Source of the DNA: Flavobacterium resistens
Lineage (GTDB): Bacteria > Bacteroidota > Bacteroidia > Flavobacteriales > Flavobacteriaceae
Length of the DNA stretch: 64,000 nt
NCBI RefSeq assembly: GCF_900182645.1
Contig: NZ_FXTA01000003.1
Span: 310,001 to 374,000, forward strand
Direction: 5' to 3'
The notes under the pieces were generated by a model. It saw only the letters and a program-made list of their open reading frames with translations, was not told the origin of the DNA and did not search any database. This document shows positions 1 to 9,871 of the stretch, in pieces (the stretch's first letter is position 1; each line of letters starts with the position of its first letter). Both the position numbers and the translations under genes were made by a program.

Positions 1-90
1 AGATTATAATATGTAATTGATTAAAAATACTATATTTACGTTTCAATAATCAACGTAAATTCTAAAAGTACAAACAATTCCATAATAAAA

Positions 91-882
91 ATGAAATCTA
101 CTCTTGCCCAAATCGAAAACATAAAAAATAATGGCTATTCATTGGATTTTTCTAACGTTTTTGACCATGCTTTCGAAAATTATAAAAAAATTGCACTTTA
201 CTCTGCTCTGATCATATTTTTGGTTTTCGTTATCTTCGGAGTTGGTGCGATGGTGACAATAGGTGCTATTTATGGCCTTGAACATGCACCTAAGATCATA
301 GAGGAAAGCATGAAACCTTCAAAATTGACTTTAGAAAGCGCTTTAATCTCAACAGTTGGAGTATCACTTATAACAGCTTTATTTGCGCCTTTTGCTGCAG
401 GATTTTTTAAAATGGCCGATGCTGCAGACAAAGACAGCGAGTTTAAAGTTTCAGGAATGTTTCATTATTACAAAGCTCCCTATTTTATACAGTTATTTGT
501 TGCGACTTTAATTATAAGTGTTGTTAATAACATCATTGCAAATAGTCTTGAAAGTACAGGCTACATATTTTTAGGCGCGGGAATCTCTATTTTCATTAAC
601 TATTTCATGTATTTTACAGTTCCATTAATTGTATTTGGAAACCTAAAAGCTATTGATGCTATTAAAGGAAGTATTACCTTAGTTACAAAAAATCCGTTAT
701 TAATTTTCGGCTTATTCATTCTAGGGATGATTGGCTCTATAGTTGGGGTAGTTGCCTGCGGAGTAGGATTGTTTTTTACAGTTGTTTTTAATACATCTCT
801 AATTTACGCTACTTATTGTGGGATTTTCACCATGGAACAAGAAGAGGATTCAATTGACACAATTGGTCAATCGGATTTATAA
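91..882 (+). CDS. Uncharacterised multi-pass membrane protein
   Basis: A 263-residue integral membrane protein. Hydrophobic stretches lie near residues 35-63, 88-108, 133-152, 157-182 and 203-238, separated by short polar loops, with a polar N-terminus and an acidic C-terminal tail. No catalytic motif is visible. Proteins of this type are common in flavobacteria and have no established function; some carry unreliable enzyme names in databases. It stands alone, 90 bp upstream of the hybrid kinase gene, and no terminator separates the two, so co-transcription is possible. Confidence 0.75.
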   Translation: MKSTLAQIENIKNNGYSLDFSNVFDHAFENYKKIALYSALIIFLVFVIFGVGAMVTIGAIYGLEHAPKIIEESMKPSKLTLESALISTVGVSLITALFAPFAAGFFKMADAADKDSEFKVSGMFHYYKAPYFIQLFVATLIISVVNNIIANSLESTGYIFLGAGISIFINYFMYFTVPLIVFGNLKAIDAIKGSITLVTKNPLLIFGLFILGMIGSIVGVVACGVGLFFTVVFNTSLIYATYCGIFTMEQEEDSIDTIGQSDL

Positions 883-972
883 CAAAACGTCTTTCTAATT
901 AAAACAGAGTCTGGCCAACTCTTTTAGAAATTCATAAAATGCTATTGATTAAACCGTACATTCCCAAATCAT

Positions 973-3900
973 ATGGTAGAAAACTACAGTTTTTATAGTA
1001 CATTGTTTTCAGGAATTGCCTGCATTGGCAATTCTTTGAAATCAACTATAACAAATTGGTTTGTTTTTAGCTCCGATGTCATTTTCTACAACAATCCTAA
1101 ACTCATTATTCTAGGACTTTCCCTCTTTGGCTTTTTGGGTATTTTGGTGTACCAGTTTTTCAGAATTAAAAAGAAAATTGGTTATTTTATTCAGAAGAAA
1201 AAAGAAAACGAAACAATTACCAAAGAATACCAGCTTTATATTCTGTTTTTTGGTATCGCTGTTATTGTAATCGAGATTATTAATGAAATTTTTAAAATAA
1301 GACCCGTAAGTCTTCTGATTATAAACCTTATTATAGGTTCCAGCGTTTTAGTAATCTATTTTCTTACGGACAAAATAAAATATCTCCGCGATAGAATTCA
1401 GACTATATTTATTGTTTCTTTCTTTTTCTACATTTCATATGTAGCGCGCAATATTATTTATCTTGAAGGTGATGTTTTGCCAATAATTACTTTTCTGATT
1501 TCTTTTTTCTTTTCTTATAGCGTTCTAAGACCCATAAAAATATATTGGCTTTTTGTTGCAATTACCTTTATTTTCCTGCTTACCACTGTTGCTTTTCAAT
1601 TAATCCCCATAAAATCTTCAGTCCTTTTAATCGATTTTACGATCGTCATTTTTATCATAAATCAGGTAAAATTTGCCGTTTTGCAAAACAACAAAGACAA
1701 TTACAGGTTTACGAATGAAATTGTACACAAAGGAAATTCGCTTACCATTGCAACAAATGATAATGGCGAATTATTATTCTGTAGTGAAACAATTACTTCG
1801 ATTTTAGGTTATCATCCAGACGAAGTGATGGCGCTTGAATTTTGGAAACTTACCGAAGATTCCGAATTCAGCAGAGACAATTATTATAAAAATTATATTG
1901 ACAACAAACTGTATATCCGAAAATTAAAAAGTAAAAACGGGGAATACAAATACATTCAATGGAAAGATAAAAAGTTTTCAGAAGACTTGATTATTAGTAT
2001 TGGTCAGGATGTTACAGAGCAAATTATAGTTCAGGATCAATATAAAAACCTAATACAAACTGCCACCGATATTATTTTTGAAATAAGCATTGAAGGTCAT
2101 TTTACCTTTATAAATGAGTTTGGTTATTCCATTTTAGGATATACTGAAAATGAAGTGCTTTTACAGCATTATTCAAATTTTATTCATGAAGATTATATTG
2201 GGAATGCAGTTGATTTTTATGAAAATCTGGAAAAAAATGAACTGAATTATCCAACAATCGAAATTCCGATTTTAAAGAAAAACGGTGAGGAATTATGGAT
2301 TTCCCAAAAAGTAATCGTTCGCAAAAACGACTTGGGAATTACTACCGGTTTTGCAGGAATCGCAAGAGATATAACCGAATTAAAAAATGTTGAAAACGAG
2401 AAAAAGAGACGTTTAGAAAAAATCGAATCTTATAACAACTCAACCAAAAAGCTTTCGACAACAAATTTTAGCGATTACGATAATATGCAAACTGTGATTG
2501 ATTATATCATCAAAGAAGGAGCAATTGTATCAAAAGCGAATCGCGTAAGTTTCTGGAAATTTTCAAATGATGTCATTACATGCAAGAATTTATTTAGCCG
2601 GGACAATCAATCCTTGAGCGATAAAAATGTTCTCGATAAAGAATCGTATCCAATTTATTTTGAAACGCTAAAAAACAAAGCCATAATCAACGCGCCTGAC
2701 GTTTTTGATAAATTAGAAACATCTGAATTTCAAAAAATTTATTTTACAAAAAACAAAATCAAGTCAATGCTTGATGTTCCTATTTTCTTAAACGGACAAT
2801 TGGCCGGAGTTGCCTGTTTTGAAAGTACAGGAGAAAAAAGAGAATGGGACAATGAAGATATTAACTACGCAAGAACGATAGCCGATGTTATTTCACTTGC
2901 TATTTCTTCGCAAATGAGACTTAAAGCCGAGAAAAAACTGGAACTAAAAACCGATTTGCTTTCGGCAATGGCGCTTTGTACAGAAAAGTTTCTGTCAAGC
3001 AAAGGACCTCAGAAAATGTTTCAGGAAACCTATGATATTATCGGAAAAGCTTCAAAAGCAGATCATATTTTTTACTATGAAAAAGATTTTGAAACCAATA
3101 CAATTAGTCAGAAATACAAATGGTCAAGAGAAGGAGTTGCTCATCAAATAACAGAGCTTCAAAAATTTACTGACGAAAATTTGAAGGAAATTATTTTTCA
3201 TTCGCAAAGCAAAAGAGTTTTAAGCACACTGACAAAAAATCTTGACGATACGTTTTTTAAAAACTTGCTTGTTACAAATGATATCAAATCAATTTTGATT
3301 CTTCCTTTATTTTCAAATAATGTTTTCTCTGGTTTTATCGGTTTTGACGATTGCACAAAAGAAAGAAAATGGACAGATGATGAAATTTACATCTATCAGA
3401 CATTAGCTAATAATATATCATCTGCTTTAGACCGACATAGAAATCAGGCAAAGATTAAAGAAAGTGAAGATGCCATTAAAGCAAAAGAACTTGCCGAAGC
3501 TGCAAATAAATCAAAATCTGATTTCTTAGCCAATATGTCACATGAAATCAGAACTCCATTGAATGGAATCATCGGATTTACACACTTATTGATGAAAACA
3601 AATCTTGAAGAAATTCAGGAAAAATACATGACAACCATTAATCAGTCGGCGCATTCGTTGCTCGAAATTATTAATGACATTCTTGATTTCTCAAAAATTG
3701 AAGCAGGAAAACTCGAACTTTATATTGATTTATATGATCTTCAAAAAATACTCGGACAAATATTTGACTTGATTATATATGAATCAAATCAAAAAAATCT
3801 TTTGCTTGAACTAAATGTCGACCCAAATGTGCCTAAATACATCTGGACGGACATTGTACGTTTAAAACAAATTTTGATCAATCTTTTATCAAATGCCATC

Positions 3901-4656
3901 AAATTTACTAATGAAGGTTCTATAAAATTGAATGTTTCTGTACTGGATAAAAAATGTGACGACTTTCATGTTATTCGTTTTTCAGTTATTGATACCGGAA
4001 TTGGAATATTAGAAAAAAATCAGAAGAAAATTTTCAAAGCTTTTTCACAAGAAGACAGTTCAACAACCCGAAAATTTGGAGGAACCGGTTTAGGTTTGAC
4101 GATCTCAAATCAGTTATTGGCTTTAATGGAAAGTCGTCTTCAGCTTAAAAGCAAAATTGACGTAGGAAGCACTTTTTATTTTGATCTGAGTCTTAAAACC
4201 AGCCAAAACACGGTAAGCGAAAAACTAAAAGCGCTTTCAAACGGAGTTGAACCTGAATATGCATTGAGCTATAATTCGAATATGGAAAAAATAAATATTC
4301 TGATTGTAGAAGACAATAAAGTAAATATGCTTCTTTTGAAAACCATTGTCAAAAACCTCAACATGAATTCGATTATTTTTGAATGTGAAAATGGCTATGA
4401 AGCCGTAAAACAAATCGAAAATATAAACCCCGATCTTGTGTTTATGGACATACAAATGCCAATCATGAACGGTTACGAAGCTACAAAAGCCATAAGGGTT
4501 ACAGAAATTGGCAAAAACATCCCTATTATCGCGGTAACGGCTGGAGCAGAAAAAGAAGAAAAGAACAAATGTATTGCGGCTGGAATGAACGATTATATCT
4601 CAAAACCTATTATTAGAGGTACTGTAGAAGAAGCATTGCGAAAATGGTTAAAATAG
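973..4656 (+). CDS. Hybrid sensor histidine kinase/response regulator (PAS-PAS-GAF-GAF-HisKA-HATPase-REC)
   Basis: A 1227-residue membrane-bound hybrid two-component kinase. Residues 1-235 form about seven membrane segments. Two PAS domains (about 250-355 and 360-475), two GAF domains (about 490-655 and 670-815) and a HisKA domain follow; the phospho-acceptor is H857 in [11 protein letters not shown]. The HATPase domain has the FGGTGLGL box. A C-terminal receiver domain (about 1103-1223) starts [10 protein letters not shown] and has its aspartate at D1159 in VFMDIQMP. The order implies autophosphorylation at His followed by transfer to the fused Asp. There is no separate DNA-binding regulator next to it, so its output partner is not identifiable here and its signal is unknown. 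Confidence 0.93.
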   Translation: MVENYSFYSTLFSGIACIGNSLKSTITNWFVFSSDVIFYNNPKLIILGLSLFGFLGILVYQFFRIKKKIGYFIQKKKENETITKEYQLYILFFGIAVIVIEIINEIFKIRPVSLLIINLIIGSSVLVIYFLTDKIKYLRDRIQTIFIVSFFFYISYVARNIIYLEGDVLPIITFLISFFFSYSVLRPIKIYWLFVAITFIFLLTTVAFQLIPIKSSVLLIDFTIVIFIINQVKFAVLQNNKDNYRFTNEIVHKGNSLTIATNDNGELLFCSETITSILGYHPDEVMALEFWKLTEDSEFSRDNYYKNYIDNKLYIRKLKSKNGEYKYIQWKDKKFSEDLIISIGQDVTEQIIVQDQYKNLIQTATDIIFEISIEGHFTFINEFGYSILGYTENEVLLQHYSNFIHEDYIGNAVDFYENLEKNELNYPTIEIPILKKNGEELWISQKVIVRKNDLGITTGFAGIARDITELKNVENEKKRRLEKIESYNNSTKKLSTTNFSDYDNMQTVIDYIIKEGAIVSKANRVSFWKFSNDVITCKNLFSRDNQSLSDKNVLDKESYPIYFETLKNKAIINAPDVFDKLETSEFQKIYFTKNKIKSMLDVPIFLNGQLAGVACFESTGEKREWDNEDINYARTIADVISLAISSQMRLKAEKKLELKTDLLSAMALCTEKFLSSKGPQKMFQETYDIIGKASKADHIFYYEKDFETNTISQKYKWSREGVAHQITELQKFTDENLKEIIFHSQSKRVLSTLTKNLDDTFFKNLLVTNDIKSILILPLFSNNVFSGFIGFDDCTKERKWTDDEIYIYQTLANNISSALDRHRNQAKIKESEDAIKAKELAEAANKSKSDFLANMSHEIRTPLNGIIGFTHLLMKTNLEEIQEKYMTTINQSAHSLLEIINDILDFSKIEAGKLELYIDLYDLQKILGQIFDLIIYESNQKNLLLELNVDPNVPKYIWTDIVRLKQILINLLSNAIKFTNEGSIKLNVSVLDKKCDDFHVIRFSVIDTGIGILEKNQKKIFKAFSQEDSSTTRKFGGTGLGLTISNQLLALMESRLQLKSKIDVGSTFYFDLSLKTSQNTVSEKLKALSNGVEPEYALSYNSNMEKINILIVEDNKVNMLLLKTIVKNLNMNSIIFECENGYEAVKQIENINPDLVFMDIQMPIMNGYEATKAIRVTEIGKNIPIIAVTAGAEKEEKNKCIAAGMNDYISKPIIRGTVEEALRKWLK

Positions 4657-4749
4657 TTCAAAACTAATTGATTCAGATTGTAAAAATATTGCTGAAAAAT
4701 ATATAAATTCGTATTAATAAAAACATAATAAGTTTAAATCTAGTACACT

Positions 4750-5598
4750 ATGAAATGGCAAGGCAGAAGACAAAGCGATAATGTTGAAGACCGAAGAGGC
4801 ATCTCAGGCGGGAAAGTCGCTATTGGTGGAGGTGTTATTGGAATCATTGTTTTGCTGTTGAATGTTTTTGGCGGAGAAACTGGCAAACAAATAGCACCAG
4901 TTTTAGAACAAATGCAAGGCGGACAGCAACAAACTGAAGCAGCAGCTCCATTAAGCAAGGAAGATGAAGAAATGGGGAATTTTGTGAGAGTTACTTTGGC
5001 AGATACCGAAGATATTTGGAGCAAAATATTCGAAGAAAATGGAATGACTTATAAAAAGCCAAAATTAGTTCTTTTTAGAGGATCTGTACAAACAGCTTGT
5101 GGTGGAGCCTCTTCAGCATCTGGACCTTTTTATTGTCCTGGAGATCAAAAAGTCTATATGGATTTAGGTTTCTTTGAGGAGCTTCAAAGTAAATTTGGAG
5201 CGAAAGGAGGAGATTTTGCAATTGCATACGTTATAGCGCACGAAATTGGTCATCACATTCAGACTTTGCTGGGCACTTCGGCAAAAATGCGTCAGGCGCA
5301 GGAAGGAAAAAGTGAGGCCGAAGCCAATAAACTTTCTGTTGCTTTAGAACTTCAAGCCGATTTTTATGCAGGAGTTTGGGCACATTACAATCAGCAAAAC
5401 TTAGATACTGGCGATATTGACGAAGCGTTAAGTGCTGCGAATGCAGTTGGTGATGACGCTATTCAAAGCAAAATGCAAGGACATGTTGTTCCAGATTCAT
5501 TTACCCATGGATCATCAGAACAAAGGATGTACTGGTTTAAAAAAGGTTTTAAAACCGGAGACATCAAACAAGGCACAACGTTTGAAGAAATTGAATAA
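4750..5598 (+). CDS. Neutral zinc metallopeptidase (YpfJ-type)
   Basis: A 282-residue membrane-anchored predicted protease. The N-terminus is polar and basic (MKWQGRRQSDNVEDRRG), followed by one membrane segment near residues 20-42. The zinc-binding motif is HEIGHH at residues 164-169, inside AHEIGHHIQ, and a downstream ELQADFYAG block probably supplies the third ligand, as in this family. Length and N-terminal WQGRR/DNVEDRRG wording match the family well. The substrate is unknown. The gene ends just before a strong bidirectional hairpin at 5629-5657. Confidence 0.9.
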   Translation: MKWQGRRQSDNVEDRRGISGGKVAIGGGVIGIIVLLLNVFGGETGKQIAPVLEQMQGGQQQTEAAAPLSKEDEEMGNFVRVTLADTEDIWSKIFEENGMTYKKPKLVLFRGSVQTACGGASSASGPFYCPGDQKVYMDLGFFEELQSKFGAKGGDFAIAYVIAHEIGHHIQTLLGTSAKMRQAQEGKSEAEANKLSVALELQADFYAGVWAHYNQQNLDTGDIDEALSAANAVGDDAIQSKMQGHVVPDSFTHGSSEQRMYWFKKGFKTGDIKQGTTFEEIE

Positions 5599-5628
5599 TA
5601 CACAAACCAAATATAATAACCACAAAAA

Positions 5629-5657
5629 AAGCACAACTTAGCAGTTGTGCTTTTTTT
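5629..5657. terminator. Bidirectional intrinsic terminator
   Basis: A perfect 9-bp stem (AGCACAACT / AGTTGTGCT, 4-nt loop) is flanked by A7 on the left and T7 on the right. It ends the metallopeptidase gene and can also act on transcripts arriving from the right. Confidence 0.85.
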
Positions 5658-5660
5658 AAT

Positions 5661-5721
5661 TTCCAAAATAAAAATTCCAAATCTCGTTAGTTGAAATTTG
5701 GAATTTCTAAATTGAAATTTG
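5661..5721. repeat. 7-bp-periodic inverted repeat, TTCCAAA type
   Basis: On the left arm TTCCAAA occurs twice, exactly 14 bp apart (5661 and 5675). On the right arm, units TTGAAAT, TTGGAAT, TTCTAAA and TTGAAAT follow each other at 7-bp steps from 5691. The two arms are roughly complementary. It lies between a terminator and the tRNA-His terminator and codes for nothing obvious. Confidence 0.6.
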
Positions 5722-5740
5722 TTTTTGGACGAAAACAAAA

Positions 5741-5766
5741 AAAGCCTTGAATTTCTTCAAGGCTTT
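5741..5766 (-). terminator. Terminator of tRNA-His
   Basis: An 11-bp perfect stem (AAAGCCTTGAA / TTCAAGGCTTT, loop TTTC) begins just 3' of the minus-strand tRNA. On the minus strand it is followed by a T-rich run. Confidence 0.8.
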
Positions 5767-5773
5767 AAATCTG

Positions 5774-5848
5774 GGTGGCTGACCGGGTTCGAACCGGCGA
5801 CCCGCGGCACCACAAACCGCTACTCTAACCAGCTGAGCTACAACCACC
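5774..5848 (-). tRNA. tRNA-His (anticodon GTG)
   Basis: Read on the minus strand, the acceptor arm is GTGGTTG / CAGCCAC, the anticodon stem GCGGT / GCCGC encloses the loop TTGTGGT with anticodon GTG, and the T arm contains GGTTCGAACCC. The base before the acceptor stem is G and the discriminator is C, giving the G-1:C73 pair typical of tRNA-His. The full CCA end is not encoded. The gene stands alone. Confidence 0.96.
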
Positions 5849-5924
5849 ATTTTTGCTTAGCGAGTGCAAATATAGAACAAAGGTTCAGTTCTACAAAGAA
5901 AAAAATGAAAAATTTTCATAAAAA

Positions 5925-6641
5925 TTACATCAAATTTTCTAAGCTATTGACTGCCAAACACCTTTCAACGGTAAAACCTTCAGCAAAATCTTTCCCAACC
6001 AATCTTCCTAAGTCCTGCGCACGATAATTTAAACTTTCAAAGAAGTTTTTACTCGTAATTGGCGTTGCAGGTTCGCTTGAATTTGGATCGTAAAATTGCG
6101 TTTTATAAGCAGAAATTGCTTCTACTTTCTTTTTTTCAAATCCTGTAATGTCAACTACAAAATCCGGAGTAATATTTTTCCATTGAATATAATGATATAC
6201 AACTTTAGGTCTCCAGGCTTCTTGTGACACTCCATCAATCGAAGTTTCAATTTTCATCAAACCTGATAAGAAACAAGAATCAGAAACCAATTTACTTCCT
6301 TTTCCGTGATCAATATGACGGTCGTCAATTGCATTACACAATACAATTTCAGGTTTATATTTACGAATCATTTTTATCACTTCTAATTGATGCTTTTCGT
6401 CATTAACGAAAAACCCGTCACGCATTGCTAAATTTTCACGAACAAGAACACCTAAAATAGCCGCAGCATCTTTTGCTTCCTGATCTCTAATTTCTGCCGT
6501 ACCACGCGTTCCTAATTCACCACGTGTTAAATCAACAATACCAACTTTTTTCCCAAGGGAAACTTCTTTTAAAATTGTTCCGGCACAACCCAATTCTACA
6601 TCGTCCGGATGCGCACCGAAGGCTAATATGTCTAGTTTCAT
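5925..6641 (-). CDS. bshB1: Bacillithiol biosynthesis deacetylase BshB1
   Basis: A 238-residue zinc-dependent N-acetylglucosamine-malate deacetylase of the PIG-L/LmbE family. The N-terminal motif AFGAHPDDVELGCAGT supplies the metal-binding His-Pro-Asp-Asp, and DRHIDHGKGS (about residues 118-127) provides the further metal histidine. Length matches the family. By family knowledge it performs the second step of bacillithiol synthesis, the low-molecular-weight thiol of many Bacteroidetes. The other bsh genes are not in the window. A heptad-type inverted repeat separates it from the menF-like gene on the same strand. Confidence 0.93.
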   Translation of the reverse strand: MKLDILAFGAHPDDVELGCAGTILKEVSLGKKVGIVDLTRGELGTRGTAEIRDQEAKDAAAILGVLVRENLAMRDGFFVNDEKHQLEVIKMIRKYKPEIVLCNAIDDRHIDHGKGSKLVSDSCFLSGLMKIETSIDGVSQEAWRPKVVYHYIQWKNITPDFVVDITGFEKKKVEAISAYKTQFYDPNSSEPATPITSKNFFESLNYRAQDLGRLVGKDFAEGFTVERCLAVNSLENLM

Positions 6642-6662
6642 TTTTTTGTTTTTGTATGTTTT

Positions 6663-6725
6663 GTTTCAGGTTTCAGGTTTCAAGTTGTGCACAAAACGTG
6701 AAACCTGAAACTTCAAACTTGAAAC
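6663..6725. repeat. 7-bp-periodic inverted repeat, GTTTCAG type
   Basis: The left arm is GTTTCAG, GTTTCAG, GTTTCAA at exact 7-bp steps (6663-6683). The right arm is GTGAAAC, CTGAAAC, TTCAAAC, TTGAAAC at 7-bp steps (6698-6725). The arms are complementary and could form a long imperfect hairpin. The right arm runs up to the stop codon of the isochorismate synthase gene. Confidence 0.7.
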
Positions 6726-7789
6726 TATTTTCTTAAAACTCTTTTCATCGTCATCGATTTGTTGACGCTTTCTTCCCATTCTTTTTCGGGAATACTTTCT
6801 TTTGTAATACCGCAGCCCATGTACAAAATAGCTTTATCTTCCTGAATCTGCATGCATCGTAAATTTACAAATAAATCAGAACTTGCTTTAATTCCTTCAA
6901 AAGTACTGTTCAATTCACCTAAAAAACCAGTGTAGAAAGTTCTATCGTAATTTTCTTTTTCTAAAATAAATGTTTTTGATTTCTTTTTTGGAAGTCCACA
7001 GACAGCAGGTGTTGGATGTAATGTATCGATAACTTCTTCTAAAGTTGAATTTTTCTTTAAAACTCCCGAAATATCCGTTTTAATATGCCAGATTGAACCC
7101 GCTTTTAAGCTGTAAGGTTCAGAAACCACAACCGAAGCCGTAAATTCTCTCAATCTTTTTACAATAAAATCAGTTACAAATTGCTGTTCATCTTTTTCTT
7201 TTTGCTGCCAGACGATTTCTGTTTGTAGATTATCTTTTTGTGTTCCTGCCAAAGCCATAGTTTCAAAAGCATTTCCGTTTGCTTTCAACAGTTTTTCAGG
7301 TGTTGCTCCCATCCAAAGTCCAATTTTTGGATGAAAAAAACAATAACAAAAAGTCGCAGGATATAATTGAACCAAATGCTGAAAAGTTTCGATAAAATCA
7401 AATTCAGACAAAGACACTTCTTCGCTTCTTGACAAAACTACTTTTTTGAATTCTTCGTTTTTAATCGCCTGAATTCCCTGCGCTACCAAATATTCATATT
7501 GAAATTTAGCTTCAGAATCAAAACTCAAATCGTCAATTTCTATTGGTTCAAATGAAGTTGTTTCTTTTTCTGCAATAATAATTTCCGATTCATTTTCAGG
7601 AATCAAAATCAATTGTTTCTCATCAAAAGAAGCAAAAACAAATCCTTTTTCGCTGTAATCTGAAACGGTGAATAATGTGTTATTTTGTTGTAAAATCCCA
7701 ACTAGGTTTGTTGTGTTGGGTTTTGAATAAAGTACAAAAGGTAAATTCTGTTCTTTATGATTTTTAATTTTTAAGAAAAATGGATTCAT
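6725..7789 (-). CDS. menF: Isochorismate synthase (MenF/EntC family)
   Basis: A 354-residue chorismate-binding enzyme converting chorismate to isochorismate. Family blocks are visible in order: KKVVLSRSEEVSL, GATPEKLLK, MALAGTQ, IKTDISGVL, LHPTPAVCGLPK, DRTFYTGFLGEL and the LRCMQI block near the C-terminus. It lacks the long N-terminal region of some relatives, which is usual in Bacteroidetes. The stop of the upstream thioesterase gene is 3 bp away, so the two are surely one transcript. That neighbour points to menaquinone rather than siderophore synthesis, since no siderophore gene is nearby. Confidence 0.9.
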   Translation of the reverse strand: MNPFFLKIKNHKEQNLPFVLYSKPNTTNLVGILQQNNTLFTVSDYSEKGFVFASFDEKQLILIPENESEIIIAEKETTSFEPIEIDDLSFDSEAKFQYEYLVAQGIQAIKNEEFKKVVLSRSEEVSLSEFDFIETFQHLVQLYPATFCYCFFHPKIGLWMGATPEKLLKANGNAFETMALAGTQKDNLQTEIVWQQKEKDEQQFVTDFIVKRLREFTASVVVSEPYSLKAGSIWHIKTDISGVLKKNSTLEEVIDTLHPTPAVCGLPKKKSKTFILEKENYDRTFYTGFLGELNSTFEGIKASSDLFVNLRCMQIQEDKAILYMGCGITKESIPEKEWEESVNKSMTMKRVLRK

Positions 7790-7792
7790 AGT

Positions 7793-8224
7793 TTATTCAC
7801 TTTTCTTTCTATCCAAAACCATATTCGTCAATTTACAGAGCGAAACTAAATTTCCAGCTTCATCTGTAATTTTGATTTCCCACAAATGAACAGTTCTTCC
7901 TTTGTGAATAATTCTTGCAGTACCAAAAACATAACCTTCACGGATACTTCTTAAATGATTTGCCGAAATTTCAATACCTCTTACCTCCTGCTCTTTCGGA
8001 TTAATAAAAAAGAAAGAAGCTGCACTTCCAACACTTTCCGCTAAAGCCACTGAAGCGCCGCCGTGCAACAATCCCATTGGCTGATGAACGCTTGGATTTA
8101 CTGGCATTTTTGCAGTTAAAAAATCTTCTCCGGCGTCGATATATTCAATTTTCAGCGTTTCCATTAATGTGTTTTTAGAAAACTCATTACAGCGCGCCAA
8201 AATCTGTTCTTTTGTATAATTCAT
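7793..8224 (-). CDS. menI: Hot-dog fold thioesterase, probable 1,4-dihydroxy-2-naphthoyl-CoA hydrolase
   Basis: A 143-residue PaaI/YdiI-type thioesterase. The segment MGLLHGGASVALAESVGS carries the family's HGG turn and catalytic Glu. The size is that of a single hot-dog domain. It is the first gene of a two-gene unit with the isochorismate synthase gene (3-bp gap). From that context I infer that it hydrolyses DHNA-CoA in menaquinone synthesis; sequence alone supports only the thioesterase call, and a phenylacetyl-CoA-type role cannot be excluded. Confidence 0.8.
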   Translation of the reverse strand: MNYTKEQILARCNEFSKNTLMETLKIEYIDAGEDFLTAKMPVNPSVHQPMGLLHGGASVALAESVGSAASFFFINPKEQEVRGIEISANHLRSIREGYVFGTARIIHKGRTVHLWEIKITDEAGNLVSLCKLTNMVLDRKKSE

Positions 8225-8348
8225 TAAAATAAACTTTAAAAACGTAAAATTAAAGAAAGATAAGACATAAATCTAAAAACCGATTCTAAAATTTAAAATT
8301 CAACTTCAAACCTGTAGGTTTTTTGCTATTTTTACAAAAAGAATTCAA

Positions 8349-9860
8349 ATGCGTCAATACTTTACACTTTTCATCATTGGTTTAATTTTAGCTTTCAGTT
8401 CCTGCCGAACTGATTTTGACACTGTTGCCAGTACTGGAGATTTAAAGTTCTCAAAAGATACTGTTTATTTGGATACTGTTTTTAAAAACATCGGTTCAAG
8501 CACTTATCAATTGAAAGTATATAACCGCAGTAAAAATGATATTTCAATTCCGATTATTCAGTTGAAAAACGGATTGAATTCAAAATACAGAATGACCGTT
8601 GACGGAATGAGCGGAACAAATGGAAAGATTTTTAAAGATGTTACGCTTTTAGCAAAAGATAGTCTTTACATTTTTATAGAAACTACTGCAGACATTACAG
8701 ACGCTAATCCGACTGATTTTTTATATACTGATGAAATTCAATTTGACAGCGGGGCCAATCTTCAAAAAGTGGCGCTAGTTACCTTAATACAGGATGCGGT
8801 TTTTTTATATCCGAATCAAAATCCAGACGGAACAAAAGAGAAAATTAAAATTGATGGCAAAGAAGTTGATGGATTTTATCTGAATGAAAATGATGCCGTA
8901 AACGGAAACGAACTTCTTTTTACCAAACAAAAACCTTATGTTATTTATGGATACGCGGGTGTTCCCGAAAATAAAACCGTAACTTTTGAAGCCGGTGCAA
9001 GAGTTCATTTCCACGCCAATTCTGGATTGTATGTTGCAAAAAATGCTTCCCTTCAAATTAACGGAACTGTTTCAACATCTGAAAAACTAGAAAACGAAGT
9101 TATTTTTGAAGGCGATCGTTTAGAGTCACTTTATTCTGATATTCCAGGACAATGGAATTCGGTTATTCTTGAAAACGGAAACTCCAATCATTCCATCAAT
9201 CATCTTACCTTAAAAAATGCCGTAACTGGTTTAGAAATAAGAAATACAACCAATACGATTCCCATTAAAAATAGCCAGTTTTATAATTTTGTGGAACATG
9301 GAATTCTAACTAAAAATGCCCGAATAAATGCAGAAAATTTAGTTATAAATTATGCCGGAATTGCGAGTTTATCTTGTCTTTATGGTGGTAATTACAATTT
9401 TACACATTGTACATTCAATAACAATTGGCAAAACAGTTCTCATTTTGCAGTAAACCTCAGCAATAGTTTGACTGGCGCAACTCCTGAAACAAATCCGCTT
9501 ACACAAGCGACTTTCAACAACTGTATTATTTATGGTTCAGGTACAAACGAGTTTAATTTAAGTAAAAACACCAATACAGCATTTGTTTATCAATTAAATA
9601 ACTGTCTTCTAAAATTCAGTAGTTCATCTACAAATCCAGATTATCAATTTAAAACAGATACGCAACATTATAACAACATCATCTTGAATGAAAATCCAAA
9701 GTTTTATAATGTTAATCAGAACAAATTCAATATTGATAAAAGTTCATCCGCTTTCGCGAAAGGAAATCAGGCGTTTATAATTCCGAAAGATATTTTAGGA
9801 ATTACAAGAACTTCACCTCCGGATTTAGGCGCTTATCAGAGTCAAGATTTTCCTAAATAA
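8349..9860 (+). CDS. Beta-helix surface lipoprotein
   Basis: A 503-residue exported lipoprotein. The signal peptide ends in a lipobox (FSSC, Cys19). A region of about 180 residues with DTVYLDTVFKNIGSS and KVYNRSK follows and resembles a beta-sandwich. From about residue 195 onward many short segments (VTFEAGARVHFHANSGLYV, LQINGTVS, ITHLTLKNAVTGLEI-like text) look like a right-handed parallel beta-helix, as in choice-of-anchor and pectate-lyase-like repeats. No enzyme active site is recognisable. It is 11 bp upstream of the next gene, so they form a pair. Conserved in Bacteroidetes without known function. Confidence 0.8.
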   Translation: MRQYFTLFIIGLILAFSSCRTDFDTVASTGDLKFSKDTVYLDTVFKNIGSSTYQLKVYNRSKNDISIPIIQLKNGLNSKYRMTVDGMSGTNGKIFKDVTLLAKDSLYIFIETTADITDANPTDFLYTDEIQFDSGANLQKVALVTLIQDAVFLYPNQNPDGTKEKIKIDGKEVDGFYLNENDAVNGNELLFTKQKPYVIYGYAGVPENKTVTFEAGARVHFHANSGLYVAKNASLQINGTVSTSEKLENEVIFEGDRLESLYSDIPGQWNSVILENGNSNHSINHLTLKNAVTGLEIRNTTNTIPIKNSQFYNFVEHGILTKNARINAENLVINYAGIASLSCLYGGNYNFTHCTFNNNWQNSSHFAVNLSNSLTGATPETNPLTQATFNNCIIYGSGTNEFNLSKNTNTAFVYQLNNCLLKFSSSSTNPDYQFKTDTQHYNNIILNENPKFYNVNQNKFNIDKSSSAFAKGNQAFIIPKDILGITRTSPPDLGAYQSQDFPK

Positions 9861-9871
9861 ATTTAAGATTT

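Noticed and set aside
5719..6027. Plus-strand ORF of 102 codons containing SGWLTGFEPATRGTTNRYSNQLSYNH
   Set aside because: It is the translation of the antisense strand of tRNA-His plus the end of bshB1; this peptide text is a well-known tRNA artefact.
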